A stretch of DNA of 64,000 nt from the NCBI GenBank assembly GCA_039583875.1, contig CM077151.1, positions 105,418,609 through 105,482,608 on the forward strand. Direction: 5' to 3'. The stretch's first letter is position 1, and each line of letters opens with the position of its first letter. This DNA comes from Platanthera guangdongensis. Lineage: Eukaryota; Streptophyta; Magnoliopsida; Asparagales; Orchidaceae. Below, piece after piece: positions 53,159 to 64,000 of the stretch. Below the pieces are notes generated by a model. The model made no database searches. It saw only the letters and a list, made by a program, of their open reading frames with translations, and was not told the origin of the DNA. The translations under genes and the position numbers were made by a program.

Positions 53159-55950
53159 CTAGTGCTGATCAGGTTCTTTAATAACAATGCCTTTTCCAGC
53201 TTTAACTTGAGCTTTTCACAGCAGCAGCAGCAGCAGGCTCAGCTTCAGCAGTCTTCTTCCCTTTAGAGTCTTCTTCTTCTGTTCTTCAGCCTTGATCTTT
53301 TGTCTTTCAAAATAATGATAGGCTTAGGAAAGTACTTGCTAGGCTCCACAGCTGTTGGAGGTAGCTTTCCTAACTTAGCCTTCCTTCTAAATTGGACAAT
53401 TGCTTCCTGCCTACTCTCATGCTTTCTCCATTCAGCCTCTGAGAACCACTTGTTCCTCTCATGGGCATTGTCCTTGGCAGCTTTCCAGGCTGTGAGAATT
53501 ATGTTCTAGAAGTAGGGCTCCACTTGTTCAAAATCTGGCTTTTGTTCAGCAAGTTCCCTGAACTTCTTCTTTGACAGCCTAGTTTCTTCTTCCTTGTCCA
53601 AAGCCTCTTGCATGCAGCTGTGATAGGTTGAACAACCTTTTCCAGAATAATATTAGGCTTGCCAGCAACTGGACTATACATTGTGCTTATATCTGCATGA
53701 ATCATTTCAAAGTCTGGAGGTGGATAGATTACATCAGCCACTGCTTGTTGCTCACCTCCAAGATATGCATTTTGAATACCAGATTCAGCCACTTCATTGT
53801 CATCACACAGGGGAGGATATCCAAGTGTAGCCCTGATAGAATTTGAAATCCATTTTGCATGCTCAGAACTGGCCTTGACTAACACTCTCTCCCCCTTTAT
53901 GACTTCTTGGGCCACATGATCTCTCACATCATCTTTCTGGAATCTGATTTGGCTATCCAAATACCTTATGCCTTCTTTAAAGAAAGGTCTAAGCTTTGTA
54001 AGCTGTTCTGAAATGACCTTCTGTGAGTCTTTTATTGCAGTCTGTACAGCAGCAATCTCTGCTTGAAATATCTTATCAAAATCAGCTTTGGCAGCAGCAG
54101 AGGAAGTTGAAGGTTCATCTGACTTATTCTTGAGTTCAGTGACTATTGCATTGTGAGATGCAGTCAGATTATCATTCATCCTTAACTGATTCTCCAGCAC
54201 ATAGCCTTGCTTGAGTGCTATATCATCCACTTTCTCTTTAATTGTTTCTTGATGTTTAGCCAGATAGACCACAGCATTAGCACCCTTGGTAAAACAGTCA
54301 GTCATTTCCCTTTTATTAAGGTTCATTTCAAACCTTATGGACTTGATTTCCTGGCCCAGATCAGATTGTAGTGCCTTATGCCCTTCATCAACATAAGTTT
54401 CTAAAGCTTTCCTTTGTTCATCCATCTTGATTTGCATGGCAAGCAGTAGAGCACTGTAATCAGTGGATGGAGCTTGTTGAACTAAGGAATGTTGAGCAAC
54501 TGTTTGGAGAGCCTTCTTATAGCTCTGGCTCTTCTTTTGAAAACAAAGAACTTCTTTTTCTGAGCTTGCTCAGCTTCATCATCTTCAGAGTCTGATGTAC
54601 TGGCTATATCCACCCTATCCTTAGGGCTGGATTGTTTTTCAGTATGCACATCTTGTGCCTTCTCAGTATCTAGCCTTATAGGCTCTTCCACAACTTCAAT
54701 GTTCTCCCCCTCAGCAGCAGCATTCTTTACTGTATCAGCATCATGCTTTTCCATATCAAAATCTTCTTGATCTAAGTTCAAAAAGAGATCTTCCATTGTA
54801 TATTCTGCTGGAGACTGTGCAGGAGATGTTCTGGTTCTTCAACCACTGTATCAGGTATCACAACAGATGTGTCTGGAAGAACAACATCTGGTTCTTGGTT
54901 GCTGGCTGATTTTGCTGATGGACATCAGACAATTCAGAATCTATTACAGAAAAATCTAATGTATTAAGGTCAGAAAGTACCTCTTGGATGATGAGGGTAG
55001 CCTGCTCACTATCCAGTGTAGATGGATGTTCTACAGCTGGAGGCTCCCCCTGGATATCAGCTGGCTCCTGAGGAGCAGGTGACTTTTCTGCAGTCACATC
55101 TACTGGACTGTCAGGAGTGAAGACCACATGTTCTTCACTGCCTGAGCTGCTTGAGGACTCTTGAGGCACAGCAGCAGTCTTCCTCTTCTTCCTGGGAGGA
55201 GAGTCTCTCTTAGAAGCTTGTTTCTCAGGGGTGGTCAATTCCTTTGACACCAGCACCCTTTCCCATCTAGAGAATATCCTGGAGTCCATTCTCCTCATAT
55301 GATTGATCTTAGATCCTGCAGCAGTGCTCATTACCTCTGGAATTGATCCAGCCAGGTAGAGACTTATTATCCTGCCCAGATTGGGCTTTTTCAGGCTTTC
55401 TTTACTTTCTCATAAACCACCATTGACCAATCTGTCTTCAGAGTGAAGATGATTCTGGTCATGATATTAAACATGGAGGCTGACACCCTGTCATGCCCTC
55501 CTGGTTTGCTTAGAAGAACCTTGCCTACAACTTCAGACAAGAACTTGCCTTGAATATTCATACCTTTCCTGTGAAAGACTGATCCCACCTTCATCTTTGA
55601 ATCCAGTCCACACCAAGTAAGAGCTTCCTTGGTCTTAGAAGCAGTTACTTCCTCTTCAACTTGAACTTTAGGTAGCTGAAGTACCTTTCTCAAAGTGACT
55701 TGGGTGAAATCTTGACCTTGGTGCCATGCACCCTTGACTTAATCCTGAAACCTGAGTCATCTATAGACGCGCCAGAAAGGAATTCAATGACTTCCTTCTT
55801 CCAGATTTTCGTTGGTTCTGAAACCAAGAATTCCAATCCTGAATTGACAATTAGGGTTATCACTGATTTGATTTCTTGGTCGCTGTCGTCAAATGCGCCT
55901 CGCACAAGCTCATAGCCTTCGTTTACGTTCTCTTCCAGCTTGGGAGCCAT
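53159..55950 (-). pseudogene. Element B extra ('envelope-like') ORF, several frameshifts
   Basis: ATG at 55950 (MAPKLEENVNEGYELVRGAF), with AAACCCTAA abutting it and TATAAATAG 98 bp upstream. Open segments in changing phase are 55950-55690, 55693-55391, 55331-54858, 54796-54482 and 54437-53499, giving at least four or five frameshifts. The N domain has KIWKKEVIEFL, LTWCGLDSKMKVGSVF and GGHDRVSASMFNIMTR. A basic nuclear signal PPRKKRK lies at 55199-55179, and the coiled-coil C part (QIKMDEQRKALETYVDEGHKAL) at 54437 onward. The conserved end is TAG at 53159. The protein is about 80% similar to A's by eye. No signal peptide or membrane helix. Confidence 0.75.
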
Positions 55951-56463
55951 TAGGGTTTTGAGAATTAGTCTTGAGATGAGAGAAATGTCGACACAAGAGT
56001 TTAGGTCTCGAAACTTTGAAAGCGTGTCGACAATCAAAGACAGAACCCTATTTATACCTTTCTTGTTTGAAGACGAACAGGCGGGATGAATTTCTAATGA
56101 TGTGTCGACACTGTCAATAAGTGTCGACACTGACTTATAATGTCTCGACACTCATGTGTCGACACAAATTTAGTCAACAGATTTTATGTGTCGACACTTG
56201 GTTAAGTGTCGACACCACTATACTCGACATGTGTCGAGACTTTACTTAGAAAAATTCTGAGTAAAACTTAAGTGTCGACACTTTATTGGATGTGTCGACA
56301 CCTACTCGACATGTGTCGACACTAACATTCTGAAGTGTCGACACTAACTTCCTAGATGTGTCGACACCATTTTCCTGAAGTGTCGACACTTACTATTCTG
56401 TGTCGACATAGACTTGTCTATGTGTCGACACCTTTTTACTTAGCCAATTTTTGTTCTGTATAC
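55951..56463 (-). promoter_or_regulatory. Element B internal palindrome array, TATA box and leader
   Basis: More than ten TGTCGACAC words between 56430 and 56100, then TATAAATAG at 56048-56056, one variant palindrome in the leader, then the extra ORF. Positions relative to the ORF match element A closely, so the arrangement predates the split of the two copies. Confidence 0.8.
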
Positions 56464-59400
56464 TTAGTCTAAGTTTATCATACCTAGTTCAATTTTGAAC
56501 CTATTAAACTTAGCTTCTTCTAAGGGCTTAGTGAACATATCAGCTATCTGATTATCTGTTTTAACATATTCAAGTGCAATATCATTTCTTTCTACATGCT
56601 CCCTAAGAAAGTGATATTTAATCTCAATATGTTTAGTTCTACTATGTGATACAGGATTATTAGCTATGGAAATAGCACTAGTAGAATCACAATAAAGTGG
56701 AGTTCTACTTACCTGACATCCATAGTCTTCTAGCTGATGTTGAATCCACAGAAGTTGAGCACAGCAACTTCCTGCAGCTACATATTCTGACTCAGCTGTG
56801 GAGATGGCCACACTGGTTTGCTTTTTACTACTCCATGAAATGAGTCTTCCACCTAGGAATTGACAGGATCCAGTAGTGCTCTTTCTATCTTCTTTGCATC
56901 CTGCAAAGTCTGCATCTGAATAACCTGTTAGATCAAAATCTCCATTCCTAGGGTACCAGAGGCCTAGATAAGGTGTGCCCTTTAGATATCTCAAGATTCT
57001 CTTGACTGCAGTCAAGTGAGACTCTTTAGGGCAGGCTTGATACCTGGCACAAACACATGTAGCATACATAATGTCAGGTCTACTTGCAGTCAAGTAAAGT
57101 AGGGAGCCAACTATCCCTCTATACAAGGTTTCATCCACAGGTTTCCCTGCATCATCCTTGCTTAGAGACATACTTGACCCCATAGGAGTCTTCATGGTAC
57201 TGGAGGAATCCATACCATATTTCCTTATGAGTTCTAGGGTGAACTTAGACTGACATATGGATAATCCACTTTCAGTCTGTTTAACTTGGAGACCCAAGAA
57301 AAACTTCAGCTCTCCCATACTACTCATTTCAAATTGACTCTGCATAAGCTTTGCAAACTTTTTGCAAAGGCTACTTTCAGTAGACCCAAATATAATGTCA
57401 TCTACATATATTTGGACAAGTATTACTTTGCCTCTAGATTCCCTAAGGAATAGAGTCTTATCTATTTTCCCCCTTGTGAACTTGTTCTCAATGAGGAAAC
57501 TAGATAGGGTTTCATACCAAGCTCTAGGAGCTTGCTTTAACCCATACAATGCTTTCCTAAGTCTATAGACATAATGTGGAAGAGTAGGATCAACAAAACC
57601 TGAAGGCTGCTCCACATATACTTCTTCTTTTAAATTACCATTAAGGAATGCTGACTTCACATCCATTTGGTATACTTTGAATCCTTGGTAGGTTGCATAG
57701 GCCAAGAACATCCTGATGGCTTCCAGTCTGGCTACTGGAGCAAAGGTTTGATCAAAATCAATACCTTCTTCTTGCCTATATCCTTTTGCAACCAATCTTG
57801 CCTTATTCTTAATGATGACTCCTTGTTCATCTAACTTGTTTCTGTAGATCCATTTTGTTCCTATCACATTGTGATCTTTAGGCTTAGGAACTAAGTCCCA
57901 AACCTTGCACCTCTTGAACTGGTTTAGCTCTTCCTGCATAGCTTCAGTCCACTGTGGATCTTGTATTGCTTCTTCAAATTTCTTTGGTTCTATTTGAGAC
58001 AGAAAACTTGAATATACTGCAGCATTCTGATTTCTGCTCCTTGTCTGAACACCTTGTCTTGGATCTCCAATGATCAGCTCCACTGGATGATCTCTTAGAT
58101 GCCTGTTGGCTGGAGGCATCCTTACTTCTGGTTGTACTTCTTCAGCATCTTCATCATGCTGAGTTCCTTGTACTTCTTCAGCTCCTGGTACATGTAGTTC
58201 TCCCCCTGGACATAAGCCATCTTCTTCTTCTTGCTGTCTTGCAGCAGGTACATCTTCCATGGTTAGCTTGTCCATCTTCTTAGAAAGACCTGAGGGGCTG
58301 CACACACTACTAGACAACTCATTGTTAATTAGTTGTGACTCATCAAAAACTACATGCACAGATTCCTCTACAACTTGTGTAGTCAAGTTGTAGACTCTAT
58401 AAGACTTACTATTACTGCTGTACCCAACAAACACTCCCTCTTGGGATTTGGCAGCAAACTTAGTTAAGTAAGTCTTCCCATTGTTAAGTATGAAGCATTT
58501 ACAACCAAAAATCCTGAAATAGGATAGATTTGGTTTCCTGCCTTTCACTACTTCATAAGGGGTCTTGTTTAACCTTTTAGTGATGGTAGCCCTATTTATC
58601 ACATGGCATGCAGTGTTTACTGCTTCAGCCCAGAAATATTCTGGCAGTGATGAATCACTTAATAGAGTTCTACCAGCCTCTATCAAGGTTCTATTTTTCC
58701 TTTCAGCAATGCCATTTTGCTGAGGTGTTCTAGGTGAAGAGAATTCTTGAAATATCCCATAGTCTTCACATAATTTTGTCATGCTTTCAGATTGAAACTC
58801 TGTACCATGGTCACTTCTAATTTTGACCACTGTACAGTTCAATTCATTCTGAATTTGCCTAACAAAACTGTGGAAGACACTAGGTGTTTCAGATTTCTGC
58901 TTTAAGAAGAACACCCAGGAAAACCTTGAGTAGTCATCAACAACTACAAAGGTGTAGACCTTCCTACCTAAGCTGTGAACTGGCATTGGACCAAATAGAT
59001 CCATATGCAAGAGGTATAAACACCTCACAGCATCCTTGTTGTCAATGCTTCTAAAGGTGGATTTAGTCTGCTTGCCCTTTTGACAAGCTGAGCAAATGCC
59101 ATCTTTGACACACTTAACTTGAGGACCATTCCTCACTAACTCTTTACTAAAGAGTTTGCCAATAGTCTTGTAATTAAGATGAGCAAGCCTCTTGTGCCAC
59201 TTGACACATTGAGAGACTGTCTCATCAGCTACAAGACAAACTGGAGAACTATTGTTCTCAACCATAATGTCTAAACAATAGACATTTCTCTTCCTATAAC
59301 CTGTCAAAATGATCTTTTGATCACTTGACCTCTTGATATGACAACCATTTTTAACAAATGAGATGTCATACCCTACATCACTTAATTGACTTATACTAAT

Positions 59401-59631
59401 GAGGTTATGTTTCAAACCTTTAACATAAGCCACTTGAGTAATGGTAACAAGGTTAGAAGAAATGTTACCAAACCCTTTGATGATTCCTTTTTCAGAACCA
59501 CCAAAGGTCACCTTTGGACCATTTTTGATAGGGATGTAGTCCTTCAGTAGTCCCCTAGTTCCAGTCATGTGTCTGGAACATCCACTATCCAAGTACCATG
59601 TAGGGGTATGGCCACTTGGATTCTCCTGCAA
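56464..59631 (-). CDS. pol: Element B pol: protease, integrase, RT, RNase H (intact)
   Basis: 1,055 codons without a stop, same length as in A and about 95% similar by eye. Protease [12 protein letters not shown], integrase [16 protein letters not shown] and AERKNR, reverse transcriptase [11 protein letters not shown] and YVDDIIFGS, RNase [10 protein letters not shown] and [10 protein letters not shown] are all present. As in A, TAA (59638-59640) lies nine bases upstream in the same phase, no ATG precedes the protease site, and a TTTTGCAG acceptor-like site is at 59626. With gag broken in this copy, Pol could only be made from another initiation or splice event. Confidence 0.93.
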   Translation of the reverse strand: MQENPSGHTPTWYLDSGCSRHMTGTRGLLKDYIPIKNGPKVTFGGSEKGIIKGFGNISSNLVTITQVAYVKGLKHNLISISQLSDVGYDISFVKNGCHIKRSSDQKIILTGYRKRNVYCLDIMVENNSSPVCLVADETVSQCVKWHKRLAHLNYKTIGKLFSKELVRNGPQVKCVKDGICSACQKGKQTKSTFRSIDNKDAVRCLYLLHMDLFGPMPVHSLGRKVYTFVVVDDYSRFSWVFFLKQKSETPSVFHSFVRQIQNELNCTVVKIRSDHGTEFQSESMTKLCEDYGIFQEFSSPRTPQQNGIAERKNRTLIEAGRTLLSDSSLPEYFWAEAVNTACHVINRATITKRLNKTPYEVVKGRKPNLSYFRIFGCKCFILNNGKTYLTKFAAKSQEGVFVGYSSNSKSYRVYNLTTQVVEESVHVVFDESQLINNELSSSVCSPSGLSKKMDKLTMEDVPAARQQEEEDGLCPGGELHVPGAEEVQGTQHDEDAEEVQPEVRMPPANRHLRDHPVELIIGDPRQGVQTRSRNQNAAVYSSFLSQIEPKKFEEAIQDPQWTEAMQEELNQFKRCKVWDLVPKPKDHNVIGTKWIYRNKLDEQGVIIKNKARLVAKGYRQEEGIDFDQTFAPVARLEAIRMFLAYATYQGFKVYQMDVKSAFLNGNLKEEVYVEQPSGFVDPTLPHYVYRLRKALYGLKQAPRAWYETLSSFLIENKFTRGKIDKTLFLRESRGKVILVQIYVDDIIFGSTESSLCKKFAKLMQSQFEMSSMGELKFFLGLQVKQTESGLSICQSKFTLELIRKYGMDSSSTMKTPMGSSMSLSKDDAGKPVDETLYRGIVGSLLYLTASRPDIMYATCVCARYQACPKESHLTAVKRILRYLKGTPYLGLWYPRNGDFDLTGYSDADFAGCKEDRKSTTGSCQFLGGRLISWSSKKQTSVAISTAESEYVAAGSCCAQLLWIQHQLEDYGCQVSRTPLYCDSTSAISIANNPVSHSRTKHIEIKYHFLREHVERNDIALEYVKTDNQIADMFTKPLEEAKFNRFKIELGMINLD

Positions 59632-59637
59632 AACAAA

Positions 59638-61674
59638 TTAATGAACCTTAGAACCCAAAGTAAACTTGGGTCCTTGGTGATTGTTAGTTTGCAATTGACA
59701 TAGCTACCTGCTGTCTTTCCAACAGGTAACTTGCTACTCAACTTGGCACTGGCATTGTGCCAACAATCCAAAGCAAAGTGGCCAACCTTGCCACAGCACC
59801 AACATTCAAATTTGTTGTACCTTTGCTTAGGTTCTGACTTAGCTGTCTTAACTACAGCAGTCTTGTTGAATGTTGGGGCTTTGCCCTTGGACTTGGACTG
59901 ATCCTGAACAGTCCTAGCTGGATTAACAAAACCCAGTCCAGTCTTTCCTTTATGATGAACAAAATCATCAATCAAGGGTAGCACTGATTTAGGTTTTGAA
60001 TACCTAGCTGCTAGCTCTTTCTCCTTCTGAAGATTAATCTCCAGTTTCTTAATTTGATCATTCTTAAATGTAATAGTACCCATCTGAATCACAGTAATGT
60101 GTTTCAGCCTGGCCACTTCATTCAGTTTTTGATCATAATTCTTCTCATAATCTATTGCAGCTGCCTTGAGATCAGCAATTTCCTTGGCCAAATTTTGGCT
60201 AGGGTCTTGCTTTTCTTATAGGCTTGCAATAGTACTTGATATTCATCTAGGAGTTGATGAATATCTCCCTCAGACTCAGATATATTCTCATCACTTGATG
60301 AAGAATAATCTGACTCTGAACTAGAACTGGAATCAGAACTTTGAGTTAAACCTTGTACCTGACTGGGTCCTGGCTGCTCCAGGTTTTTGGTACTTTCAGT
60401 CAAAGCCATCAGTCCTTGGCTTTGACAGTCTTCTTGCTCATAGATAGATTCCATGATCTGCATAAACTCTTCTTCTTCCTCAGCAAATAGCCCAATATAG
60501 GCTTCAGCATCTGTCTCAGTGTCTGAAGAAGACATATCTGAAAGAGTCTTCTCATTCTTTGCAACAAAGGACTTTTCCTTCTTTCCTTTGAAGTGAGTTT
60601 TCTTTTTGTCACTGGATTCCTTCCTTCTTTCAGGGCAGTCTGCAATAACATGGCCCTGTCTATTGCAGCAGTAACAAATTATCTTGGATCCAGTTGCCTT
60701 ACTAGTCTTGGTCCTTTTCTTGTCCTTCTTTGAAGGCTTCTTTTCCTGATACTGACCCTCTTTCCCTTTGGAAGATGAAGGTCTAGACCTCCACTGTTTC
60801 TTCTTAAGGAACTTCTGAAAATGTCTGGTGAATGCAGCAAAGTCTTCATCACTTTCACTGCTTGTAGATTTTGTACTTTCTGACTCTTCAGATTCTGATT
60901 CAACTACCTCAGGAGGAGGAGTTGATGACTTGTCTTGCTCTTTCTGGGTACATCTGACTTAAAGGCAACAGTCTTTTCTCTGTATTCAGTCCTTGTTGAC
61001 TTTTCTTCTTCTTTTCTCACTGACAATTGCATCTCATAAGATAACAACTTGCCAAAAAGTGTGGGAGGAGGAATTTCTCCCAACTTTGCCATTTCTCTGA
61101 TGGCACAGATCTTGGTGTCCCAGTCTTTGGTGAGGGACCTTAAGAATTTATCATTCAACTCATAGTTTGTGAACTCTCTTCCATATGACATGAGTTCATT
61201 TACAATTCTATAAAATTTCTTGTAGCATTCAGTGATGCTATCTCCTCTTCCTTGCCTAAAGCTCTCATATTCTTGATTAAGCAAGGACTTCCTATCTTGC
61301 CTTACTTCTTCAGAACCTTCCATATAGACAATGAGGGTGTCCCACATTTCTTTTGCAGTTTTACAGTGAATAAGGTTCTGGAAGGTGGCATCATCAATTG
61401 CACTAACTATTATATTCTGTGCTCTTTTGTCCATGGTTGCTAGGACAATCTCATCCTTGGTCATTTCAGAGAAATCCTTTGGAGTCCTCTGATTTGCATC
61501 CAATACTGAAATCTTCATGGGCACATATGGCCCTTCTTTGACTGTGATGTATATCCTAGGGTCAGAGGCTTCCATAAAAAGCCTAACCCTCTCTTTCCAG
61601 ATCCCAAATATCTCTTTTCTGCATATAGGTAGTTTCATTGAACCCAACTCCTTATGATTCTCTGAAGAACCCAT
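59638..61674 (-). pseudogene. gag: Element B gag, frameshifted
   Basis: ATG at 61674, N-terminal 240 residues nearly identical to A. The frame is lost near 60960, regained in another phase for the acidic segment (60535-60200) and again for the C-terminal segment with the second knuckle CWCCGKVGHFALDC (about 59790), then shifted once more near 59700. The first knuckle (CYCCNRQGHV) is near 60660. At least three indels. TAA at 59638 is the conserved gag end. Confidence 0.85.
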
Positions 61675-61766
61675 GTTCTTGATTTTCTTGAAACTGTTTC
61701 CTATTTCCTGACTTATACTGAATCTGCCAACTGGATCTCCTCAGACAGTTAGTCCTGATTTTGAGT

Positions 61767-61784
61767 AACCTGGCTCTGATACCA
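61767..61784 (-). other. Element B primer-binding site (tRNA-iMet)
   Basis: - strand TGGTATCAGAGCCAGGTT, two bases from the 5' LTR. Confidence 0.92.
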
Positions 61785-61786
61785 CT

Positions 61787-63903
61787 TGAAAGATATGGTA
61801 CCTAAACACCTAGAGGGGGGGGGGGTGAATAGGTGACCTAATCCTTTTCTAAATTCTTTGTTGGCAGTCAACAGTTTATAACACAGATTTCTGAATAAGT
61901 AATCACAGCACACAGCAATTCTCAACACAGTACAATCACAGCACAGAATACACAAGATTTTATAGTGGTTCCCCAATCTTTGGGTACATCCACTTTCCCC
62001 CCTTCGCCTATCTAGCAGTGTACTAGATTCGGCCAAACTTCTCCACTAACTCAGAACCAAACTAGGTTCCTACCTCAGGCCCAAAGCCTTACACTCAGCC
62101 AAAAGGCCTACACTCAGCCACCCAGGCCTACACTCAGCCAATTAAAGGCCTACACTCAGAGTTCTTCAACTCCTACACTCAGGCACCAAGCCCTACCCTC
62201 AGCCTTTATAAAATAGGCTTACAATCACTCAGATCCAATGGATCTTACAAGTTTAAAATAGAAATTACAAATGCTAACTCTACAACTCAGAAAGGATGAG
62301 AGGAGTTGAGAGTTTCTTGAGGAGTTCTTGGAAGAACTCAGCTTGATCCAAACTGACTTAGCTTTCTTCAAAACTTCTTGAGTAGAACTGAATTAGTCTG
62401 AATCTTCTGCAGTTGATCCTTGATCTCTGCTTCTTGAAATCCAGATGACTCTGAATTGTTCTTCTCAGCCTTAGTTCCAAAGACTGTATCCTTGGTTGGA
62501 GCTCTCTCTCTCCAACTACTTAGATCTGCAGTTGGACTGCCTGATCTTCTTGTGTTGATCCTCTATGTATCACTTCTTGATTTAATCTGATCAACCACTT
62601 CAATTATTCTCACAACAAGTAATGATTGTGAACAACTTAACCACTTAACAACTTGACTACTCATTCTGTAAACTGTGGGTGCCTATTTATAGGCTTCCTT
62701 CATGGTAACCGGCTGATCCGGTTTATAACAGACTTTTGACTTCTCTGACAGTTGCTGTAGACCGGCTGGATTGGCAGCTGTCATGTCAACCAGTCACTTC
62801 TTGAAATTCTCTAACTGTCAGTTAGTGTCGAGACTTTCTGTTCTTAAGTGTCGACACTTATAGACCAAGTGTCGACACATGTTGTGTAAGTGTCGACACA
62901 AGTCTACAAGGTGTCGACACAATTCCTTGTATGTCTCGACACAGTTTCTTCTGCATGTGTCGACACTGAAATTGAGTGTCGACACAAGTACTTGTACTTC
63001 ATCCTTTAACTGTATTCTTCTAAGTGTCGACACATCTCCTTTGTGTCGACACATCTTCATGTGTTGAAACTGTCAAGTGTCGACACTGATTCTTGGTGTC
63101 GACACAAGTCTTCATTCTTGATTCTTCAGCAGAGTGTCGACACATTCCCTTAGTGTCGACACTTATACTTAGAATATTTTACAACTTTTCTGTTCTTTGC
63201 TAAGTGTCGACACAGCTCCTTGTGTCGACACTTTCTTCAAGTGTAGAGTCTTCAACTAAGTGTCGACACATTGTGCTGAGTGTCGACACTTTCTTCAAGT
63301 GTTGACTCTTCTGGTTGTGTGTCGACACATTGTGCTGAGTGTCGACACATTCTTCAAATACTGAGTATTTAGCTAAGTGTCGACACATTGTGTTGAGTGT
63401 CGACACTTACTTCCAGTGCTGAGTCTTCTGCATAGTGTCGACACATTGTGTTGAGTGTCGACACTTGTACTTAGAATCTGTAGACTTTTGCTGAGTGTCG
63501 ACACTTACTTCAAGTGTCGACACTTTCTGGTGTAGACACAGCTCTTCTGGGTGTCGACACTTCTGCTAAGTGTCGACATATCTTTTCTGCATTCTTCTAC
63601 ACTGAGGGTCGACACAGCTCCAAGTGTCGACACATTCTGACTGGTGTCGACTCTTCTTCCCAGGTGTCGACACAATGACTCCAAGTGTCGACACTGCATG
63701 TCTGGGTGTCGACACAAGCTTTCTCAAGTGTCGACACTTTGCCTCTGGGTGTCGACACATGGACTTAGAAATTCTCAGCTTCAGTCCAGTGTATACCTAA
63801 CCTGCACAAGTAACTCAAACAAACATCAAATACATTCTGATGTATATCATTGAGTTAGGTGAGGCTTCTTCAAATCAGGTACATTTGACCAATGTACCCA
63901 ACA
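61787..63903 (-). repeat. Element B 5' LTR (right on + strand)
   Basis: 2,117 bp, TGAAAGATATGG...ACCCAACA, with a complete left end. TATA box 62683-62691, array 62824-63758. Confidence 0.95.
62824..63758. repeat. TGTCGACAC palindrome array in element B right LTR
   Basis: Same array as 51777-52712 with few differences. Confidence 0.93.
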
Positions 63904-63923
63904 CTCCCGTTGTCAACAAGGAT
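63904..63923. repeat. 20-bp target duplication at element B, right copy
   Basis: Identical to 50730-50749; here it runs on into CCGAGAGACGG, the rest of element D. Confidence 0.85.
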
Positions 63924-64000
63924 CCGAGAGACGGTGAAATTTTCGATGGCCGCCTTGATGACCAGCACATCGCAGAATGGATCCTCGTGATCTGACATGT
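63904..64000 (-). pseudogene. pro: Element D protease, N-terminal part (runs off window)
   Basis: On the - strand it reads VIKAAIENFTVSRILVDNGS, a retropepsin start with D-N-G in place of the canonical D-[ST]-G, as often seen in Tat-lineage proteases. Element B splits it immediately after. gag must lie beyond the window. Confidence 0.75.

Larger units (their letters stand above)
50747..63903 (-). mobile_element. Element B: Sirevirus-like Ty1/copia element, sister of A, abnormal left junction
   Basis: Same family as A: ~2.1-kb LTRs (50747-52858 and 61787-63903) with TGTCGACAC arrays, pol 59631-56464 intact, gag broken, internal array with TATAAATAG, extra ORF 55950-53159 broken. The left (3') LTR lacks the first six bases, TGAAAG, of the other LTR, and the flanking duplication is 20 bp. 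It sits in the active-site codons of element D's protease (ILVDNG at the right junction). Confidence 0.93.
6356..64000 (-). mobile_element. Element D: Tat/Retand-type Ty3/gypsy element, split into five pieces and running off the window
   Basis: D runs on the - strand: protease (63904-64000 and 50749-50347), RT, RNase H, second (archaeal-type) RNase H, integrase (48022-49141 and 38822-39840), dimeric tandem repeats (37799-38664 and 24611-25195), two + strand genes (22135-24041 and 7429-8375), polypurine tract and 3' LTR (6356-7241). The dual RNase H and the antisense extra ORFs with 3' tandem repeats are hallmarks of the Tat lineage (Retand, Grande, Ogre relatives). Elements A, C, F and B sit inside it; removing each one and one duplication copy rejoins D's reading frames or repeats. 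gag and the 5' LTR lie right of the window. Confidence 0.88.

Overview
The window is plant nuclear DNA, almost certainly from a flowering plant, and it is built entirely from LTR retrotransposons nested inside one another. Nothing in it looks like a single-copy host gene, a tRNA or rRNA gene, or bacterial sequence. The evidence is plant Ty3/gypsy and Ty1/copia polyproteins, LTRs with TG...CA ends, primer sites complementary to initiator-Met tRNA, polypurine tracts, TATAAATAG promoters and 5-bp target duplications. I cannot name the species.

Nesting order (letters are my own). E (1-6355, + strand) is an old, decayed Ty3/gypsy element with CRM/Reina-like reverse transcriptase; its 3' LTR is cut at 6355 by D. 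D (6356 to beyond 64000, - strand) is a Tat/Retand-type Ty3/gypsy element with dual RNase H. It carries a dimeric 146-bp tandem repeat and two + strand (antisense) spliced-looking genes between integrase and 3' LTR. Four Ty1/copia elements, all on the - strand, have inserted into D: A (8376-21448, target CCAGT), C (25196-37793, target AATAC), F (39841-48021, target CGTTT) and B (50747-63903, an abnormal 20-bp duplication with a clipped LTR end). D therefore survives as five pieces: 6356-8375, 21449-25195, 37794-39840, 48022-50749 and 63904-64000.

A, B and C are Sirevirus-like copia elements: LTR, gag, pol (PR-INT-RT-RNase H), a long extra ORF in the 'envelope-like' position, LTR. A and B are two members of one family with intact pol frames; A also has intact gag. 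C is a distant relative disabled mainly by Trp-to-stop changes. F is a different copia lineage with one long gag-pol frame and one frameshift near its end.

The most interesting structure is regulatory. A and B LTRs hold about 900 bp of the 9-bp palindrome TGTCGACAC just upstream of the LTR TATAAATAG box. The same array-plus-TATAAATAG module recurs inside each element, between pol and the extra ORF, with a telo-box (AAACCCTAA) touching the start codon. C repeats the plan with a different motif (TTCGTCGA), and there the internal core promoter shows direct homology to its LTR. F has a third motif array in the same place in its LTR. The extra ORF encodes a plant-transposon-protein-like domain, an SV40-like nuclear localisation signal and coiled coils, with no visible signal peptide or membrane helix, so it looks nuclear rather than envelope-like.
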